Shown: positions 1-9,935, counted from the first letter of the stretch. The stretch: 64,000 nucleotides of DNA from Lacipirellulaceae bacterium (GCA_040218535.1 JAVJRG010000012.1:1426001-1490000), one strand, 5' to 3'. Numbers and translations: made by a program. Notes: generated by a model not told the origin, from the letters alone.

Positions 1-35
1 CGAATCCCTAGAATTCGAAGATCGCGAGACAAGTC

Positions 36-254
36 ATGACGATCGACAAAAGCCTCAAAGTACGCCGCGGTGGTGTTAGCTCGCGGAGCGTTCTCACCCG
101 GGCCGAGCGGATTGTTCAGCTCAAGGACAATGGCCGCTGGGAAGAAGGCGATTCCCCCCTTGGCCTGCCTAAAGTGCGTGTGAAGAAGCTTGTACTCAAG
201 AAGAAAAAGAAGAAGGCCAAAGAAGAAGATGCTGGCGAAGAGAAGTCGGAATAG
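36..254 (+). CDS. small basic protein (Planctomycetes/Verrucomicrobia/Chlamydiae family)
   Basis: A 72-residue, Lys/Arg-rich protein. It begins MTIDKSLKVRRG, continues with a conserved-looking SRSVLTRAERI segment and ends in a run of lysines followed by an acidic tail. This pattern matches the small basic protein family shared by Planctomycetes, Verrucomicrobia and Chlamydiae, which has been suggested to be ribosome-associated. That role is an inference from family knowledge; no catalytic motif is visible. The gene is followed within 30 nt by a strong bidirectional terminator, so it looks monocistronic or last in its unit. Only 35 bases of upstream sequence are available, so its promoter cannot be judged. 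Confidence 0.85.
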   Translation: MTIDKSLKVRRGGVSSRSVLTRAERIVQLKDNGRWEEGDSPLGLPKVRVKKLVLKKKKKKAKEEDAGEEKSE

Positions 255-275
255 GCTAGCTCTTCGATTTCAAAA

Positions 276-320
276 AACAAAACGCCCGCCGAACAGATGC
301 AGTTCGGCGGGCGTTTTTTG
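276..320. terminator. bidirectional rho-independent terminator
   Basis: A perfect 12-bp stem (CGCCCGCCGAAC, 283-294, with its complement at 302-313) and a 7-nt loop is flanked by an A-rich run on the left and six T on the right. It lies between the convergent small-basic-protein gene and acetolactate synthase gene and can serve both. Confidence 0.9.
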
Positions 321-339
321 TTTGGGTTCGAGTAGTCGT

Positions 340-2109
340 CTACTCGGTGATGATGTCCTTGACCGTCTTTCCGCCAGGAATCATCGGCAGTACGTGCTCT
401 TGGTAAGGCGTTTCGACGTCGAGAACATAAGGCCCATCGTAGGCGAGCATCTCTTCCAGGGCGGGGACGAGATCCTCTTTCTTGCGAACGTAGGCCGCAC
501 CACAGCCAAAGCCACGGGCGATGCTGACGAAGTCGGGGTAGCGTTCCGGCGGACCGATGCCGTCCCCTTCGCCGCTCCACTCGGGATTGTCGATCGGGCC
601 TAGGTAAGTGTGGGCGCGGTTGCCTTGCATGAAGCGATCTTCCCACTGCACAACCATGCCGAGGTGCTGGTTGTTAAGCAGCAAGACCTTCACGGGGAGC
701 TTCTCGCAGGCACAGGTCGCCAGCTCTTGAATGTTCATCAAGAAGCTTCCGTCGCCATCGATGTCGATGACCAGCCGATCAGGAAACGCGGTCTGAGCAC
801 CCATAGCGGCAGGTAGTCCAAAGCCCATCGTGCCTAGGCCGCTGCTGGAGAGCCACCTGCGGGGTTTGTTGAACTTATAGAATTGGGCCGCCCACATCTG
901 ATGCTGGCCGACACCCACGGCAACGACAGGGTCTTTGTCCTTGGTGAGCTTCCATAGCTCTTCAATCGCCAATTGTTGGGTAATGCCGGGATAGGTACGG
1001 TCGAACTTAAACGGATGGTCCGCCTTGAGTTGCTTGCAGTGGGCGACCCAGTCCGAGATGTCCTCGGGTGGCTCGACGATCTTGTTGAGCTCGGTCAGAG
1101 CATGCTTTACGTCGCTGCAAACGGGAATGTGGGCTTCCTTGTTCTTATTGAGCTCAGAAGCGTCAATGTCTACGTGGATAATTTTGCCGTGCTTGCAGAA
1201 CTCCTCCACCTTGCCGGTCACGCGGTCGTCGAAGCGGACCCCCAAGGCGATCAGTAAATCGGCCTCATCAACCGCCTTGTTCGCGTAAACAGAACCGTGC
1301 ATGCCAAGCATGTCGAGCGAAAGCTCGTTTTCGCTAGGGTAGATACCCAGCCCCATGACGGTTGTCGTGATGGGAATTCCCGTCTTGTCAACGAGTTCGC
1401 GAAGCTCTTCACTCGCTTCGGCAATAATGATCCCACCACCGGCGTAGATGATCGGACGCTTCGCCAGTTTGATCGCAGCGGCAATCTGGTTGATTTGCTC
1501 GGGGCGAGCCAATGGCAAATCGAATGAGTAGCCCGGCAGGTCCAGTGTAGCATCGTAGTCTGGGACGCACGAGTCAAGCTGAACGTCCTTGGGGATGTCA
1601 ACCAGTACGGGGCCCGGGCGACCTGTCGCGGCAACTAAAAACGCTTCCTTGAAGACACGGGCCAAGTCGTTGACGTCGGTCACTAGGTAGTGATGCTTGG
1701 TGATGCCACGGCAGGCTTCGACAACTGGGGTTTCTTGAAACGCGTCAGTACCAATAACTTTCGTTGGAACCTGAGCGGTAATGGCCACCATGGGGATGCT
1801 GTCGAGCTTGGCATCGGCAATGGCGGTAATCAGATTCGTCGCGCCCGGGCCGCTCGTGGCCATACAGACGCCCACTTTGCCGGTGCTGCGTGAGATACCT
1901 TGTGCAGCGAACCCGCCACCCTGCTCGTGACGGGGCAGGATCGTGCGGATCTTGTCGCTGAAACGGGTAAGCGATTGGTGCAGCGGCATGCTGCATCCCC
2001 CTGGATAGGCGTAGATAGCTTCCACGCCGTGATTCACCAGCGATTGGATGACAATGTCTGCGCCTAGAGTTACGTCGCTTTTCGTTTTGGTTTTCTCAAC
2101 AGTTGCCAC
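340..2109 (-). CDS. ilvB: acetolactate synthase, large (catalytic) subunit
   Basis: TPP-dependent enzyme condensing two pyruvates, or pyruvate with 2-oxobutyrate, in the first common step of valine, leucine and isoleucine synthesis. At 589 aa it has the normal length. The N-terminal TPP domain shows [15 protein letters not shown] and [12 protein letters not shown], with the catalytic Glu at about residue 62. The FAD-binding middle domain is present, and the C-terminal TPP motif is GDGSFLMN at about residue 450. The start is GTG, chosen because GAGGTG lies 6 nt upstream. No ilvN regulatory subunit is adjacent. The biosynthetic rather than catabolic assignment rests on length and overall sequence character. 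Confidence 0.95.
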   Translation of the reverse strand: MATVEKTKTKSDVTLGADIVIQSLVNHGVEAIYAYPGGCSMPLHQSLTRFSDKIRTILPRHEQGGGFAAQGISRSTGKVGVCMATSGPGATNLITAIADAKLDSIPMVAITAQVPTKVIGTDAFQETPVVEACRGITKHHYLVTDVNDLARVFKEAFLVAATGRPGPVLVDIPKDVQLDSCVPDYDATLDLPGYSFDLPLARPEQINQIAAAIKLAKRPIIYAGGGIIIAEASEELRELVDKTGIPITTTVMGLGIYPSENELSLDMLGMHGSVYANKAVDEADLLIALGVRFDDRVTGKVEEFCKHGKIIHVDIDASELNKNKEAHIPVCSDVKHALTELNKIVEPPEDISDWVAHCKQLKADHPFKFDRTYPGITQQLAIEELWKLTKDKDPVVAVGVGQHQMWAAQFYKFNKPRRWLSSSGLGTMGFGLPAAMGAQTAFPDRLVIDIDGDGSFLMNIQELATCACEKLPVKVLLLNNQHLGMVVQWEDRFMQGNRAHTYLGPIDNPEWSGEGDGIGPPERYPDFVSIARGFGCGAAYVRKKEDLVPALEEMLAYDGPYVLDVETPYQEHVLPMIPGGKTVKDIITE

Positions 2110-2295
2110 GATGGCACCTCGGTTTGCATTTGCACTGGGTTGGGGCAGCGGGGGAATCTGAATCCTGACTGCCCAGGGAGACTCTCGTCGTTCAAAGACA
2201 TCGTTCTACGATGACTGCTTGTATTATGACCGCAGTTCGACCGTAAACCTATCCATAGTAAGCGGATTCGCCGCCCAAAACAAGCATTTTCACGC

Positions 2296-2330
2296 CGCTT
2301 GTCGGCTTAGCCGCGGCGAAACCGCAAGCG
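2296..2330. repeat. degenerate palindrome resembling the 49146 repeat
   Basis: CGCTTG-t-CGG at 2296-2305 pairs with CCG-CAAGCG at 2322-2330 around a CTTAGCCGCGG core. The GGCTTAGCC core resembles the inverted repeat at 49146-49181, so this may be a diverged member of that intergenic family. Confidence 0.45.
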
Positions 2331-2369
2331 TTACGATTAACGGACCGGCGGGGCCTCGGGAATGTTCGC

Positions 2370-2594
2370 TCAGCCGTGCATGCGGCGGGGAATCATGAAC
2401 GAGTAGAGGATTACCACCGTTCCGGCCCCCATGAGGCTCCAGGGGACCCATTCGGTTGGTTCCACGGTCTTGATCACATAGCGGTCGGGGCTCTTACGAT
2501 CTGGGATTCGCACCGTCGCCCGATCAAGAGCCAGCGCCTCGACCCCCAGCAGCAGGGCCGTGGCTCCTATTGCGAGAAAGAGGGATCGAAACAT
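2370..2594 (-). CDS. small two-helix membrane protein, hypothetical
   Basis: About 74 aa with two predicted membrane segments: an N-terminal LFLAIGATALLLGVEALAL, which could also be a signal sequence, and a second near the C-terminus (WSLMGAGTVVILYSF). It ends in a short basic tail. The reading frame could begin at a GTG at 2603. I chose the ATG at 2594 because the GAGGTG that contains the GTG is then a well-spaced ribosome binding site. I do not recognise a family. It stands alone between the divergent ilvB promoter region and the glycosyltransferase gene. Confidence 0.6.
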   Translation of the reverse strand: MFRSLFLAIGATALLLGVEALALDRATVRIPDRKSPDRYVIKTVEPTEWVPWSLMGAGTVVILYSFMIPRRMHG

Positions 2595-2830
2595 CGTCGG
2601 CACCTCAAGGCTTCAGGTTAGGGGGCGGGGGAGGGACTTCATTGGAAGAATCGACGCCCCCGGAACCGCCGCTCTAGTTTTCAGGACTAATCGGCAGCCT
2701 GTAGTGGATTTGCCGTTCGGCCCGTGCGTGCTAGCACGGTTGTGAGGGCTGCCCAGCGTGCTTGTCGGGGCTGTTCCGATCCACTAGCATCCGCTGCCCA
2801 AATTCCTCATCAATACATAAGTACGCTGCC

Positions 2831-3664
2831 ATGCCTTATCCACTGACCGTTATCATTCCCTGCAAGGACGAACGAGCGAACATTGTCCACTGCGTCGAGT
2901 CGGCCACACGGGTCGCTGATGAAGTGTTGATCGCTGATTCAGGATCGACCGACGGCACTCTGGAGTTTACCCAACAGCACGACGCGTGCCGCGTTGTGGA
3001 ACGCGATTACCGCACCTCGGGCGATTTCAAGAACTGGGCGATTCCCCAGGCGAAACATGAATGGGTGATGATCCTCGACGCGGACGAGCGTGTCACCGAA
3101 CCGTTGGCAGCCGAGATCAAATCGCTGTTGGCAAGTGAACCGACCGAGGACGGCTACTGGATCTACCGAGCAAACCATCTGATGGGCCATCGCGTTCATC
3201 ACACCGACTGGGCACGGGATAAAGTCCTACGGCTCTTCCGTCGTGACTTAGGTCGCTACGAAGGGCCCAGCGATCATGGCGAAGTGGTCGTCTCGACGGG
3301 CAAGGTCGGCAAGCTTAGCGAGCGGATGGATCACTACACACTCTGGTCGTGGGGCGATTACCTGAAAAAGTTCGACCGCTACACTCGCGTCCAAGCGGAG
3401 CAGTGGTATGAGCAAGGAAAACGACCCAGTTGGCAGCGAATGCTCCTCCGGCCCCCGTTGCGGTTTCTGCGAGATTACGTCTGGTTTCGCGGGTTTCTCG
3501 ATGGTTGTATCGGCATGCAAATTGCCTGGACGGCCGCCTTTTACAGCTACATGAAACAAGCTCGCTTGTGGGAGTTGCACCAAGGCATGCAGCAAGGCGA
3601 GGTCGAGAAACCGAGTCCCTTGTCACAGGGGCCAATCGCTGACGCCGACCCGCTTGCTGCCTAG
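2831..3664 (+). CDS. glycosyltransferase family 2, WaaE/KdtX-like
   Basis: A 277-aa GT-A fold glycosyltransferase. The sequence opens with PLTVIIPCKDERANI, typical of GT2, and has the metal- and sugar-nucleotide-binding LDADERVT near residue 82. The C-terminal half (RRDLGRYEG, the HYTLWSWGDYLKKFDRYT region and a terminal helix pair) resembles the WaaE/KdtX lipopolysaccharide core glucosyltransferases, so a role in lipopolysaccharide core or cell-surface glycan assembly at the inner membrane is inferred. The frame is open further upstream to 2762, but residues before MPYPLTV look non-coding, so the ATG at 2831 is preferred. No clear Shine-Dalgarno sequence is visible. Confidence 0.85.
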   Translation: MPYPLTVIIPCKDERANIVHCVESATRVADEVLIADSGSTDGTLEFTQQHDACRVVERDYRTSGDFKNWAIPQAKHEWVMILDADERVTEPLAAEIKSLLASEPTEDGYWIYRANHLMGHRVHHTDWARDKVLRLFRRDLGRYEGPSDHGEVVVSTGKVGKLSERMDHYTLWSWGDYLKKFDRYTRVQAEQWYEQGKRPSWQRMLLRPPLRFLRDYVWFRGFLDGCIGMQIAWTAAFYSYMKQARLWELHQGMQQGEVEKPSPLSQGPIADADPLAA

Positions 3665-3696
3665 TTGCTCCCCTTGCGGTTTAGCCGCATGGTATC

Positions 3697-4077
3697 ATGG
3701 AAAGCATGTCCCCAACGTCTCGCCCCTGGTACCGGCTTCGCATACGCACGCTGTTGCTGCTGGTGATCCTTGCAATCGTTGCTTGGAGTCTCTTCTCCTA
3801 CTGGTCTGACTATTCAGAGCGCACGGCACGAGTTTCCCGTGAGCTGATGTCACCTGAAGTCGGAGCCTTATGCCGCGTTCTCTTTCGTGGCGATGCCATC
3901 GGCTTAGAGAACTCAGGTGTCCGCTGGGGCGAAGTGAACGGGGTCGCGAATTCCGTCAAAGGCGAGTTTGTTCGAATGAACGAACAATGGCTGGTGATCG
4001 AAACCTCGCGTGATGACAGCACGTTTGAGAAGTGGATTCCGCGCGAGCAGGTGCTTTACGTTGAGATCGAGCGATAA
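3697..4077 (+). CDS. single-pass membrane protein, hypothetical
   Basis: 126 aa. A basic N-terminus (SRPWYRLRIRT) precedes one strong transmembrane helix (LLLLVILAIVAWSLFSYW), followed by a soluble domain of about 85 residues with no motif I recognise. The RLRIRTLLLL pattern before a membrane anchor is common in planctomycete proteins of unknown function. An alternative start is the ATG three codons in (3706). It follows the glycosyltransferase by 32 nt on the same strand and may be cotranscribed. Confidence 0.65.
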   Translation: MESMSPTSRPWYRLRIRTLLLLVILAIVAWSLFSYWSDYSERTARVSRELMSPEVGALCRVLFRGDAIGLENSGVRWGEVNGVANSVKGEFVRMNEQWLVIETSRDDSTFEKWIPREQVLYVEIER

Positions 4078-4147
4078 AGCATAGGCAGCCGCAGCCAAAC
4101 CTGGCTGCCGGGAACTTGCTCGCAAGGATAGTCTACTCATGCGCTCC

Positions 4148-4170
4148 GGCAGGCTGTTAGCCTGCGGCTA
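4148..4170. repeat. intergenic palindrome, family A (GCAGGCT-gtt-AGCCTGC)
   Basis: A 7-bp stem, GCAGGCT (4149-4155) and AGCCTGC (4159-4165), with loop GTT. The same core, with a longer stem, occurs at 8848-8880. Confidence 0.7.
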
Positions 4171-4244
4171 CCTTCGTCTGTAGGTTTCCTACGACGCCCC
4201 GATGCGGCTGTTCACTCTTGCTATGTTTGCGTTAAAATGCTGTC

Positions 4245-7200
4245 GTGGCGAAGACCAATGCCTCCCCGGTCGACGCGTATGCCGCTGCGGCGATTCGCGA
4301 TCTAGCCGGCTATCTTGAAACGCTTGACGACTTTTCCGAGGTGCTTTCCAGCCTAAACCAAGGGCACGGGGGCACGCTTGGCGGAGTCTGGGGGTCTTCG
4401 CGCGCTCTCGTTGCCGCGGCTCTTCAGCGAGCGTGCACGGGCACGCTGCTTGTCGTTCTGCCTCACGCGGCAGATATCGACGTTTTCGTCAGCGACCTCG
4501 AACTGTTCACGTCAGCCAGCGTCGCCCCGCTTCCTGCTTGGGAAACCGACGCTGGCGAGCGCGTTCTACACGATGATATCTTCGGCGCAAGACTACGCGT
4601 GCTGAAGTCCGCGGAGAATCTCGAAGTCGTCGTCACTTCAATTCAAAGCCTGCTGCAGCCGGTACCCAGTCAGGAGACGCTCGCCGCGGCGACACGCAAT
4701 CTCACCGTTGGTGAGCAACTCGACGAGGCCGAACTCGCTCGCTGGCTCGTCGAACATGGCTGTACGAACACCACGGCGGTGGAGCTTCCTGGTGAATTCT
4801 CTATTCGTGGCGGGATCGTTGACGTCTTCCCGCCCGATGCGCTCGACCCTTTTCGCATCGAGTTGTTCGGTGACGAGATTGAATCGATTCGCACATTCGA
4901 CGTCGCGACCCAACGGAGCCTAGAGAGCCTGCAAGTCGCGCCGATCACGATGCTCGCTCCCAGCGCACAAAACCGCACGCACTTCGCCAGCTACTTATCG
5001 AAATCAAGCTGGGTGATGCTCGTGGAGCCGAGTGAGTTGGAGGAAGAGGGACGCTACTACCATCGCCGTCAAGAGAATGCCGAAGATCTGTTCGCCACGA
5101 GTACGACGCTCAAAGAACTTTACAAGTTTCCCTCGGTCACGGCAGCGGGTGTGCCGAGCGGTTCTTATGAAACGACGGCTCATCTTCAGTTCGAGTCGGT
5201 CGAGCAATTCTCCGGAGACGTTTCACGGGTGAAGCAGGAACTCGAAGCGGCAGCGGCAGGCCAGCAGGTTTTTCTGGTCTGCGATGCGGACTCCGAAGCG
5301 GAACGCCTGGCGGAGGTCTTCGCGGAGAGTTCGCTGCTCGTCAGCGGCAACCTTCGCTTCGCCCTCGGGCACCTCAAGAGCGGCTTCCGGCTGGTCGGTC
5401 GCCAGACAGTCCTCATCAGTGCGGCTGAGTTATTCCAGCGGCAGGAACTGGTTCGGGGGGCTACGCGGAAAACAGGGCGGGCGATCGATAGCTTCCTTGA
5501 GCTGCGCGACGGTGATCTGGTCGTGCATCTGTCTCACGGGATTGGCCGATATCGGGGGCTCCGCTTAATTGAAAAGGCGGACCAAGCCGAAGAGCATCTT
5601 GAACTCGAGTACGACGGCGGCACGCGCATCTTTGTGCCGGTCAGCAAGATCGAACTCGTGCAGAAGTACATCGGCGGGCGGAAGGCAAAACCAAAGCTGG
5701 CCAAAATCGGCGGCAAAGCCTGGGCTCGCCAAAAGCTGGCGGCGGAAAAAGCTGTGGTCGACATGGCCGCCGATATGATCCAGGTGCAAGCGACGCGGGC
5801 GGCGCGGCCGGGGATTGCTTTCCCTGAGGATACCCAGTGGCTCAATGAGTTCGAGAACGCCTTTCCTTATCAGGAAACGCCTGACCAGCTTTCCGCCATT
5901 GCCGCAATCAAGTCGGATATGCAAGAGCCCAAGCCGATGGATCGGCTCCTGTGCGGCGACGTAGGTTTTGGAAAGACGGAGATGGCCATCCGTGCCGCCT
6001 TCAAAGCGATCGACGCTGGCTACCAAGTCGCCGTGCTGGTGCCGACCACGGTGTTAGCCGAGCAGCACCGGCGGACCTTCACGCAGCGGATGGCGGAGTT
6101 CCCGTTTCAGATTGCCTGCCTCTCACGTTTTTGCACGGCAAAAGAGCAACGCGAAATAGTCCAGGGTGCCGCAGAGGGAACCATCGATTTGGTGATTGGT
6201 ACGCACCGCCTCGCTTCGCCCGACGTGAACTTTCAAAACTTGGGGCTGGTGATCATCGATGAGGAGCAACGCTTCGGGGTGGCAGTCAAGGAAAAGCTAA
6301 AAGCGTTGCGTGCCGCGGTCGACGTGCTGACGATGACCGCCACACCGATCCCGCGCACCCTGCACATGTCGCTGCTGGGTGTACGGAGCATCTCGAACCT
6401 GGAGACCGCTCCGAAAGATCGTCTCGCGGTCGAGACGAGGGTTTCGCGTTTTGACGAAACGCTCTTGCGGCACGCCATCATGCGCGAATTGAACCGCGAT
6501 GGGCAGGTTTACTTCGTGCATAACCGAATTCACGACATTCAGAAAGTCGCGCAACGGTTGAGCAGCATTGTCCCCGAGGCGAACATTGGCATCGGTCACG
6601 GACAGATGACGGCTACGGAGCTAGAAGAAGTGATGCTCGGTTTTGTCCGCAAGGAGTACGACATTCTCCTGGCCACGACGATCATTGAAAGCGGCTTGGA
6701 CATTCCCAACGCGAATACCATCTTCATTGACGATGCGGATCGTTATGGTTTGGCGGACCTGCATCAACTCCGCGGGCGTGTTGGGCGCTGGAAGCATCGG
6801 GCTTATTGCTATCTCTTGATTGACGAGAAGCGAAACCTCTCGCCCGAGGCAGCCCGGCGTTTGCGGGCGATCGAGGAATTCAGCCAGATGGGCGCTGGCT
6901 TTGCTCTGGCGATGCGAGACTTGGAACTGCGCGGTGCTGGTAACTTACTGGGCACCCAGCAAAGTGGGCATATCGCGACGGTTGGGTATGAACTGTATTG
7001 CTCGTTGCTCGAGAAAGCCGTCCGGCAACTCAAGCAGTTGCCACCACGCGAGTCGGTTGATGTTTCAGTCGATCTACCCGTGATGGCGTATTTGCCGGGA
7101 AGTTATGTTCCCGACATGCGCACGAAGATCGATCTCTACCGGCGTCTGGCCCGCGTGGCGAATGAGGAGGAACTCGATGATTTCTCTGGCGAGCTAGCAG

Positions 7201-7490
7201 ACCGCTTTGGGACGCCGCCAGAGCCCGTAGAGGAGTTACTACGCGTCACAAGGCTGCGAATCGCTGCCTACGAGCAAGGTATTCACGCGATCCATCTCGA
7301 AGATGAGTATGCCGTGCTGACCTATGCCCAGCGGCGGATAATTGAACGACTCGTTGCTAGCAGCGCCGGACGGTTGCGAATCGCCGACGCTCGCAGTGCC
7401 TATTTGCCGTTGGCGTGCGACGTTGAGGATTCTCAGGCGGTGCTAGGGGAGATCGAATCGCTCTTGCAGCCTGCGGCAGTCAGTGCGTAA
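4245..7490 (+). CDS. mfd: transcription-repair coupling factor Mfd
   Basis: Removes RNA polymerase stalled at DNA lesions and recruits UvrA. At 1081 aa it is close to the usual length. In order: UvrB-homology N-terminal module; RNA-polymerase-interacting (CarD-like) domain at about residues 420-480; RecG-like helicase motor with Walker A GDVGFGKTE near residue 572; DEEQ box IIDEEQRFGV near 672; motif III TMTATPIPRT; motif VI HQLRGRVGRW; and a C-terminal D7 domain. The start is GTG. An ATG 8 nt upstream is out of frame, and no clear ribosome binding site is visible. The parvulin gene follows about 50 nt downstream on the same strand. Confidence 0.97.
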   Translation: MAKTNASPVDAYAAAAIRDLAGYLETLDDFSEVLSSLNQGHGGTLGGVWGSSRALVAAALQRACTGTLLVVLPHAADIDVFVSDLELFTSASVAPLPAWETDAGERVLHDDIFGARLRVLKSAENLEVVVTSIQSLLQPVPSQETLAAATRNLTVGEQLDEAELARWLVEHGCTNTTAVELPGEFSIRGGIVDVFPPDALDPFRIELFGDEIESIRTFDVATQRSLESLQVAPITMLAPSAQNRTHFASYLSKSSWVMLVEPSELEEEGRYYHRRQENAEDLFATSTTLKELYKFPSVTAAGVPSGSYETTAHLQFESVEQFSGDVSRVKQELEAAAAGQQVFLVCDADSEAERLAEVFAESSLLVSGNLRFALGHLKSGFRLVGRQTVLISAAELFQRQELVRGATRKTGRAIDSFLELRDGDLVVHLSHGIGRYRGLRLIEKADQAEEHLELEYDGGTRIFVPVSKIELVQKYIGGRKAKPKLAKIGGKAWARQKLAAEKAVVDMAADMIQVQATRAARPGIAFPEDTQWLNEFENAFPYQETPDQLSAIAAIKSDMQEPKPMDRLLCGDVGFGKTEMAIRAAFKAIDAGYQVAVLVPTTVLAEQHRRTFTQRMAEFPFQIACLSRFCTAKEQREIVQGAAEGTIDLVIGTHRLASPDVNFQNLGLVIIDEEQRFGVAVKEKLKALRAAVDVLTMTATPIPRTLHMSLLGVRSISNLETAPKDRLAVETRVSRFDETLLRHAIMRELNRDGQVYFVHNRIHDIQKVAQRLSSIVPEANIGIGHGQMTATELEEVMLGFVRKEYDILLATTIIESGLDIPNANTIFIDDADRYGLADLHQLRGRVGRWKHRAYCYLLIDEKRNLSPEAARRLRAIEEFSQMGAGFALAMRDLELRGAGNLLGTQQSGHIATVGYELYCSLLEKAVRQLKQLPPRESVDVSVDLPVMAYLPGSYVPDMRTKIDLYRRLARVANEEELDDFSGELADRFGTPPEPVEELLRVTRLRIAAYEQGIHAIHLEDEYAVLTYAQRRIIERLVASSAGRLRIADARSAYLPLACDVEDSQAVLGEIESLLQPAAVSA

Positions 7491-7542
7491 ACTCTCGCCG
7501 CGCTGCGGTTTGCACTTCGTGAACCGGCACCTTACGTAACTT

Positions 7543-8838
7543 GTGTCAGACATCTTTGAGGACGCTCCGCTGAACCCTCTTCAAAAGACTTTCCGACTTG
7601 TCGCCGCTTGGTTGCTGGTGTTTGTTGCAGTCGTCGTTGCGCATGCTCAGTCGACATTCGCTCCGCCGCCGTTGCCCAGGGAGCCAACCGCTTCCAACGT
7701 GCGTGGCATTTATAACCCAAGTCAGCAGAACAGCGGGCGTGCTGCTCCTGAGTTCGTTGCTCCAGCGGCGAAGACGCCAGCGATGGGTGTCCCGAACATC
7801 GGTGTTACGCCGACGCAAGCAGAACCCATTCAGGCGGCTCAGATTCTGGCCAAAGTTGATGGTCAAGTCGTCTTGGCGAGTGACCTGCTTTGGCAAGTGA
7901 ATCAAATGATCGCCGATAATCGCGATCGCATCCCTGCAGAAGAAACCGAAACGGTTCGCGCTTCGTTACTTGAAAGACAACTCTACGGCCTGATCGACAC
8001 GAAACTGCTCTACGCCGATTTTGTTAGCACGGTGCCGGCTGAGAACATTCCCAAGGTGCGGGAAAGCCTGAGTAAGGCTTTCGAGGAGCACGAAATCCCC
8101 CGCCTGATGAAAATGCTAAAGGTCGATAGTCGGGCCGCGTTGGAGGCGAAACTCGCCGAGTACGATGGCTCGCTGAAAGACATTGAGGGGATGTTCTTTG
8201 AGCGTTCGATCGCTGGCGAATGGCTCCGTCAAAAAACTCCAAAACCGAAAGAAGTGACTCACGAGCAAATGCTCTCTTATTACCAGGAGCATTTGAAAGA
8301 CTACGAGTATGAGACCCAAGCCCGTTGGGAAGAAGTAATGGTCCGCTTGAAGAAGTTTGGAGGCGACCGGGAAAAAGCTTGGCGGGAGCTGGCCGACATG
8401 GGCAACGAGATTTGGAACTCCGTGGCCGCGAATCCGGGTCTCCGCGGCCCGGTGTTCAGCAGAGTTGCCCGCGAACGATCGCATGGCTTTACGGCTAAGG
8501 ATGGCGGTGAGCATCCTTGGACGGTGGTCGGCGACCTGAAATGCGAAGCGATCAACGATGCGTTGCGTGACTTGGCCGTGGGACAAATGAGTGATCCGAT
8601 CGTCAGTGAGCGAGGGATTCACATCGTTCGCGTTCTCGAACGCAAGCAAGCGGGCCGAACGCCCTTTACCGAGGCCCAGGCGGAGATTCGGAAGACGCTC
8701 GAAAAGAAACAGCGCGCGGGGCTCGTCAACGCCGAGATGGAGAAGCTTCGCAAGCAGGCCCAAGTTTGGACCCTGTTTGAAGGCGAGATCAGCAACTCGC
8801 GGTTGGCGGAGATTCTCGACGGCCGACAGCGACGGTAG
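7543..8838 (+). CDS. secreted parvulin-type peptidyl-prolyl isomerase (SurA/PpiC-like)
   Basis: 431 aa. A membrane/signal segment at about residues 20-36 (VAAWLLVFVAVVVAHAQ) is followed by a proline-rich linker, a SurA-like N-terminal helical domain that starts with ILAKVDGQVVLASDLLW, and a parvulin rotamase domain at about 260-370 with the typical ending SERGIHIVRVLERK. It probably acts outside the cytoplasmic membrane as a folding chaperone for exported proteins. The start is GTG; no ribosome binding site stands out. It lies 52 nt after mfd. The gene is followed by a palindrome that could terminate transcription. Confidence 0.85.
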   Translation: MSDIFEDAPLNPLQKTFRLVAAWLLVFVAVVVAHAQSTFAPPPLPREPTASNVRGIYNPSQQNSGRAAPEFVAPAAKTPAMGVPNIGVTPTQAEPIQAAQILAKVDGQVVLASDLLWQVNQMIADNRDRIPAEETETVRASLLERQLYGLIDTKLLYADFVSTVPAENIPKVRESLSKAFEEHEIPRLMKMLKVDSRAALEAKLAEYDGSLKDIEGMFFERSIAGEWLRQKTPKPKEVTHEQMLSYYQEHLKDYEYETQARWEEVMVRLKKFGGDREKAWRELADMGNEIWNSVAANPGLRGPVFSRVARERSHGFTAKDGGEHPWTVVGDLKCEAINDALRDLAVGQMSDPIVSERGIHIVRVLERKQAGRTPFTEAQAEIRKTLEKKQRAGLVNAEMEKLRKQAQVWTLFEGEISNSRLAEILDGRQRR

Positions 8839-8847
8839 GAATCGCGT

Positions 8848-8886
8848 AGGCAGCCGCAGGCTGTTAGCCTGCGGCTGCCTTTGTTT
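8848..8886. repeat. intergenic palindrome, family A, probable terminator
   Basis: A perfect 15-bp stem, AGGCAGCCGCAGGCT (8848-8862) and its complement (8866-8880), with loop GTT, followed by TTTGTTTG. It separates the convergent parvulin and mtdB genes. It shares the AGGCTgttAGCCT core with 4148-4170. Confidence 0.8.
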
Positions 8887-8898
8887 GACGAAGTTGGC

Positions 8899-9768
8899 TC
8901 AGCCTTCCATCTCTTTCCCCAGCTCGTAAACCTCCACCGCGTCGAGTACCGCGTCGTTGCTGTCGAACAGGCGCGCAACGGCCGCTTTGTGGATTTTCAT
9001 TTTCGTGCCGCCAACACCAAGCGCGCCGTAGCAGATGTGGCCGTCGCGTTCGACCGCTTTGTCGTGAACCTCGACGCCACCAAGCCCCAGTGGCGGGACT
9101 GCGTTGAGGTCGAGAACGACCTCCAGCGAGGAGCAACCGGCTCGCATATCCGCTGGAACGAGCTCAACTGCTGGTGGACCGGAGGCGACTAGAATCTGTG
9201 CGCCCTCGATGGCATCGGGCATCTCCTCCGGTTGGGAGGTGACGACGGGGGTCAGCTCTGCGTCGGGAACAAACTCCTTGACTTCATGGCATACTTGTTG
9301 GGCGGTTTCCATCTTACGGGAGGAAACTCTCACAACTGCTCCCTCCTCGGCCAGCAGACGAACGACGCGTTTGCCGACCGAGCCCGTGGCCGCCAGCACA
9401 GTCGCCTGGGCGCCGCGGAGCGAAAGGTGGCGGCGAGCGGCCAGTACGGTTGCCGCGGCCGTGGTGTTCGCCCCATTGCTGTCGAGCATCGCCGAAACGC
9501 GCATCGGCCCGAAGAAAGTCTTCTGCACCTCAGCCATAACGGCTTCGCCCGCGATCACATCCGATCCGCCGACGAAAACGGCGGTCGACTTCAGGTCTTC
9601 AGGGCCTCGCGTAAAGATCGCCCCGTAGATGAGGTCACGAACATCGTCGGTCGTGATCCCGCTGTGGCGAAACAAATGATCGACCCCCGCATCGACAGCC
9701 ACCACGCCGTCGAAGACGCTGGGCTGTGGATCGGTATCAAAGCAAACAAGGATTTTAGGCTTGGACAT
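8899..9768 (-). CDS. mtdB: methylene-tetrahydromethanopterin dehydrogenase (MtdB-type)
   Basis: NAD(P)-dependent oxidation of methylene-H4MPT to methenyl-H4MPT in C1 oxidation or formaldehyde detoxification. The 289-aa product begins MSKPKILVCFDTDPQPSVFD and has a Rossmann segment TVLAATGSVGKRVVRLLAEE with a following SSRK, plus the C-terminal ALGVGGTKMKIHKA characteristic of this family. The frame extends to 9873, but the first 35 residues are not family-like, so the ATG at 9768 is chosen. It lies downstream of fae on the same strand, separated by a terminator-like hairpin. The adjacent fae gene supports the H4MPT pathway assignment. Confidence 0.9.
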   Translation of the reverse strand: MSKPKILVCFDTDPQPSVFDGVVAVDAGVDHLFRHSGITTDDVRDLIYGAIFTRGPEDLKSTAVFVGGSDVIAGEAVMAEVQKTFFGPMRVSAMLDSNGANTTAAATVLAARRHLSLRGAQATVLAATGSVGKRVVRLLAEEGAVVRVSSRKMETAQQVCHEVKEFVPDAELTPVVTSQPEEMPDAIEGAQILVASGPPAVELVPADMRAGCSSLEVVLDLNAVPPLGLGGVEVHDKAVERDGHICYGALGVGGTKMKIHKAAVARLFDSNDAVLDAVEVYELGKEMEG

Positions 9769-9871
9769 GCGAGAAAGTAGAATGGTGAGAGTCGAGAGGG
9801 GAATACACAGCAACGAAGAGTTTCTAGCCGCGGTTCTACGAATCGCCGGAACCTCGCAGCAGACCATCAAC

Positions 9872-9905
9872 AAGAAAAAACCACGCGCCGCTAACCGACG
9901 CGTGG
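9872..9905 (-). terminator. rho-independent terminator of fae
   Basis: On the minus strand the stem CCACGCG (complement of 9899-9905) and CGCGTGG (complement of 9881-9887) is followed directly by six T. It lies 31 nt beyond the fae stop codon and before mtdB. Confidence 0.7.
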
Positions 9906-9935
9906 CCTGGGTCTCTTGTCGGTGTTGCGCCGTGA

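Noticed and set aside
9769-9873. Extension of mtdB to 9873
   Set aside because: Family sequence starts at MSKPKILVCFDTD; the upstream residues do not fit.
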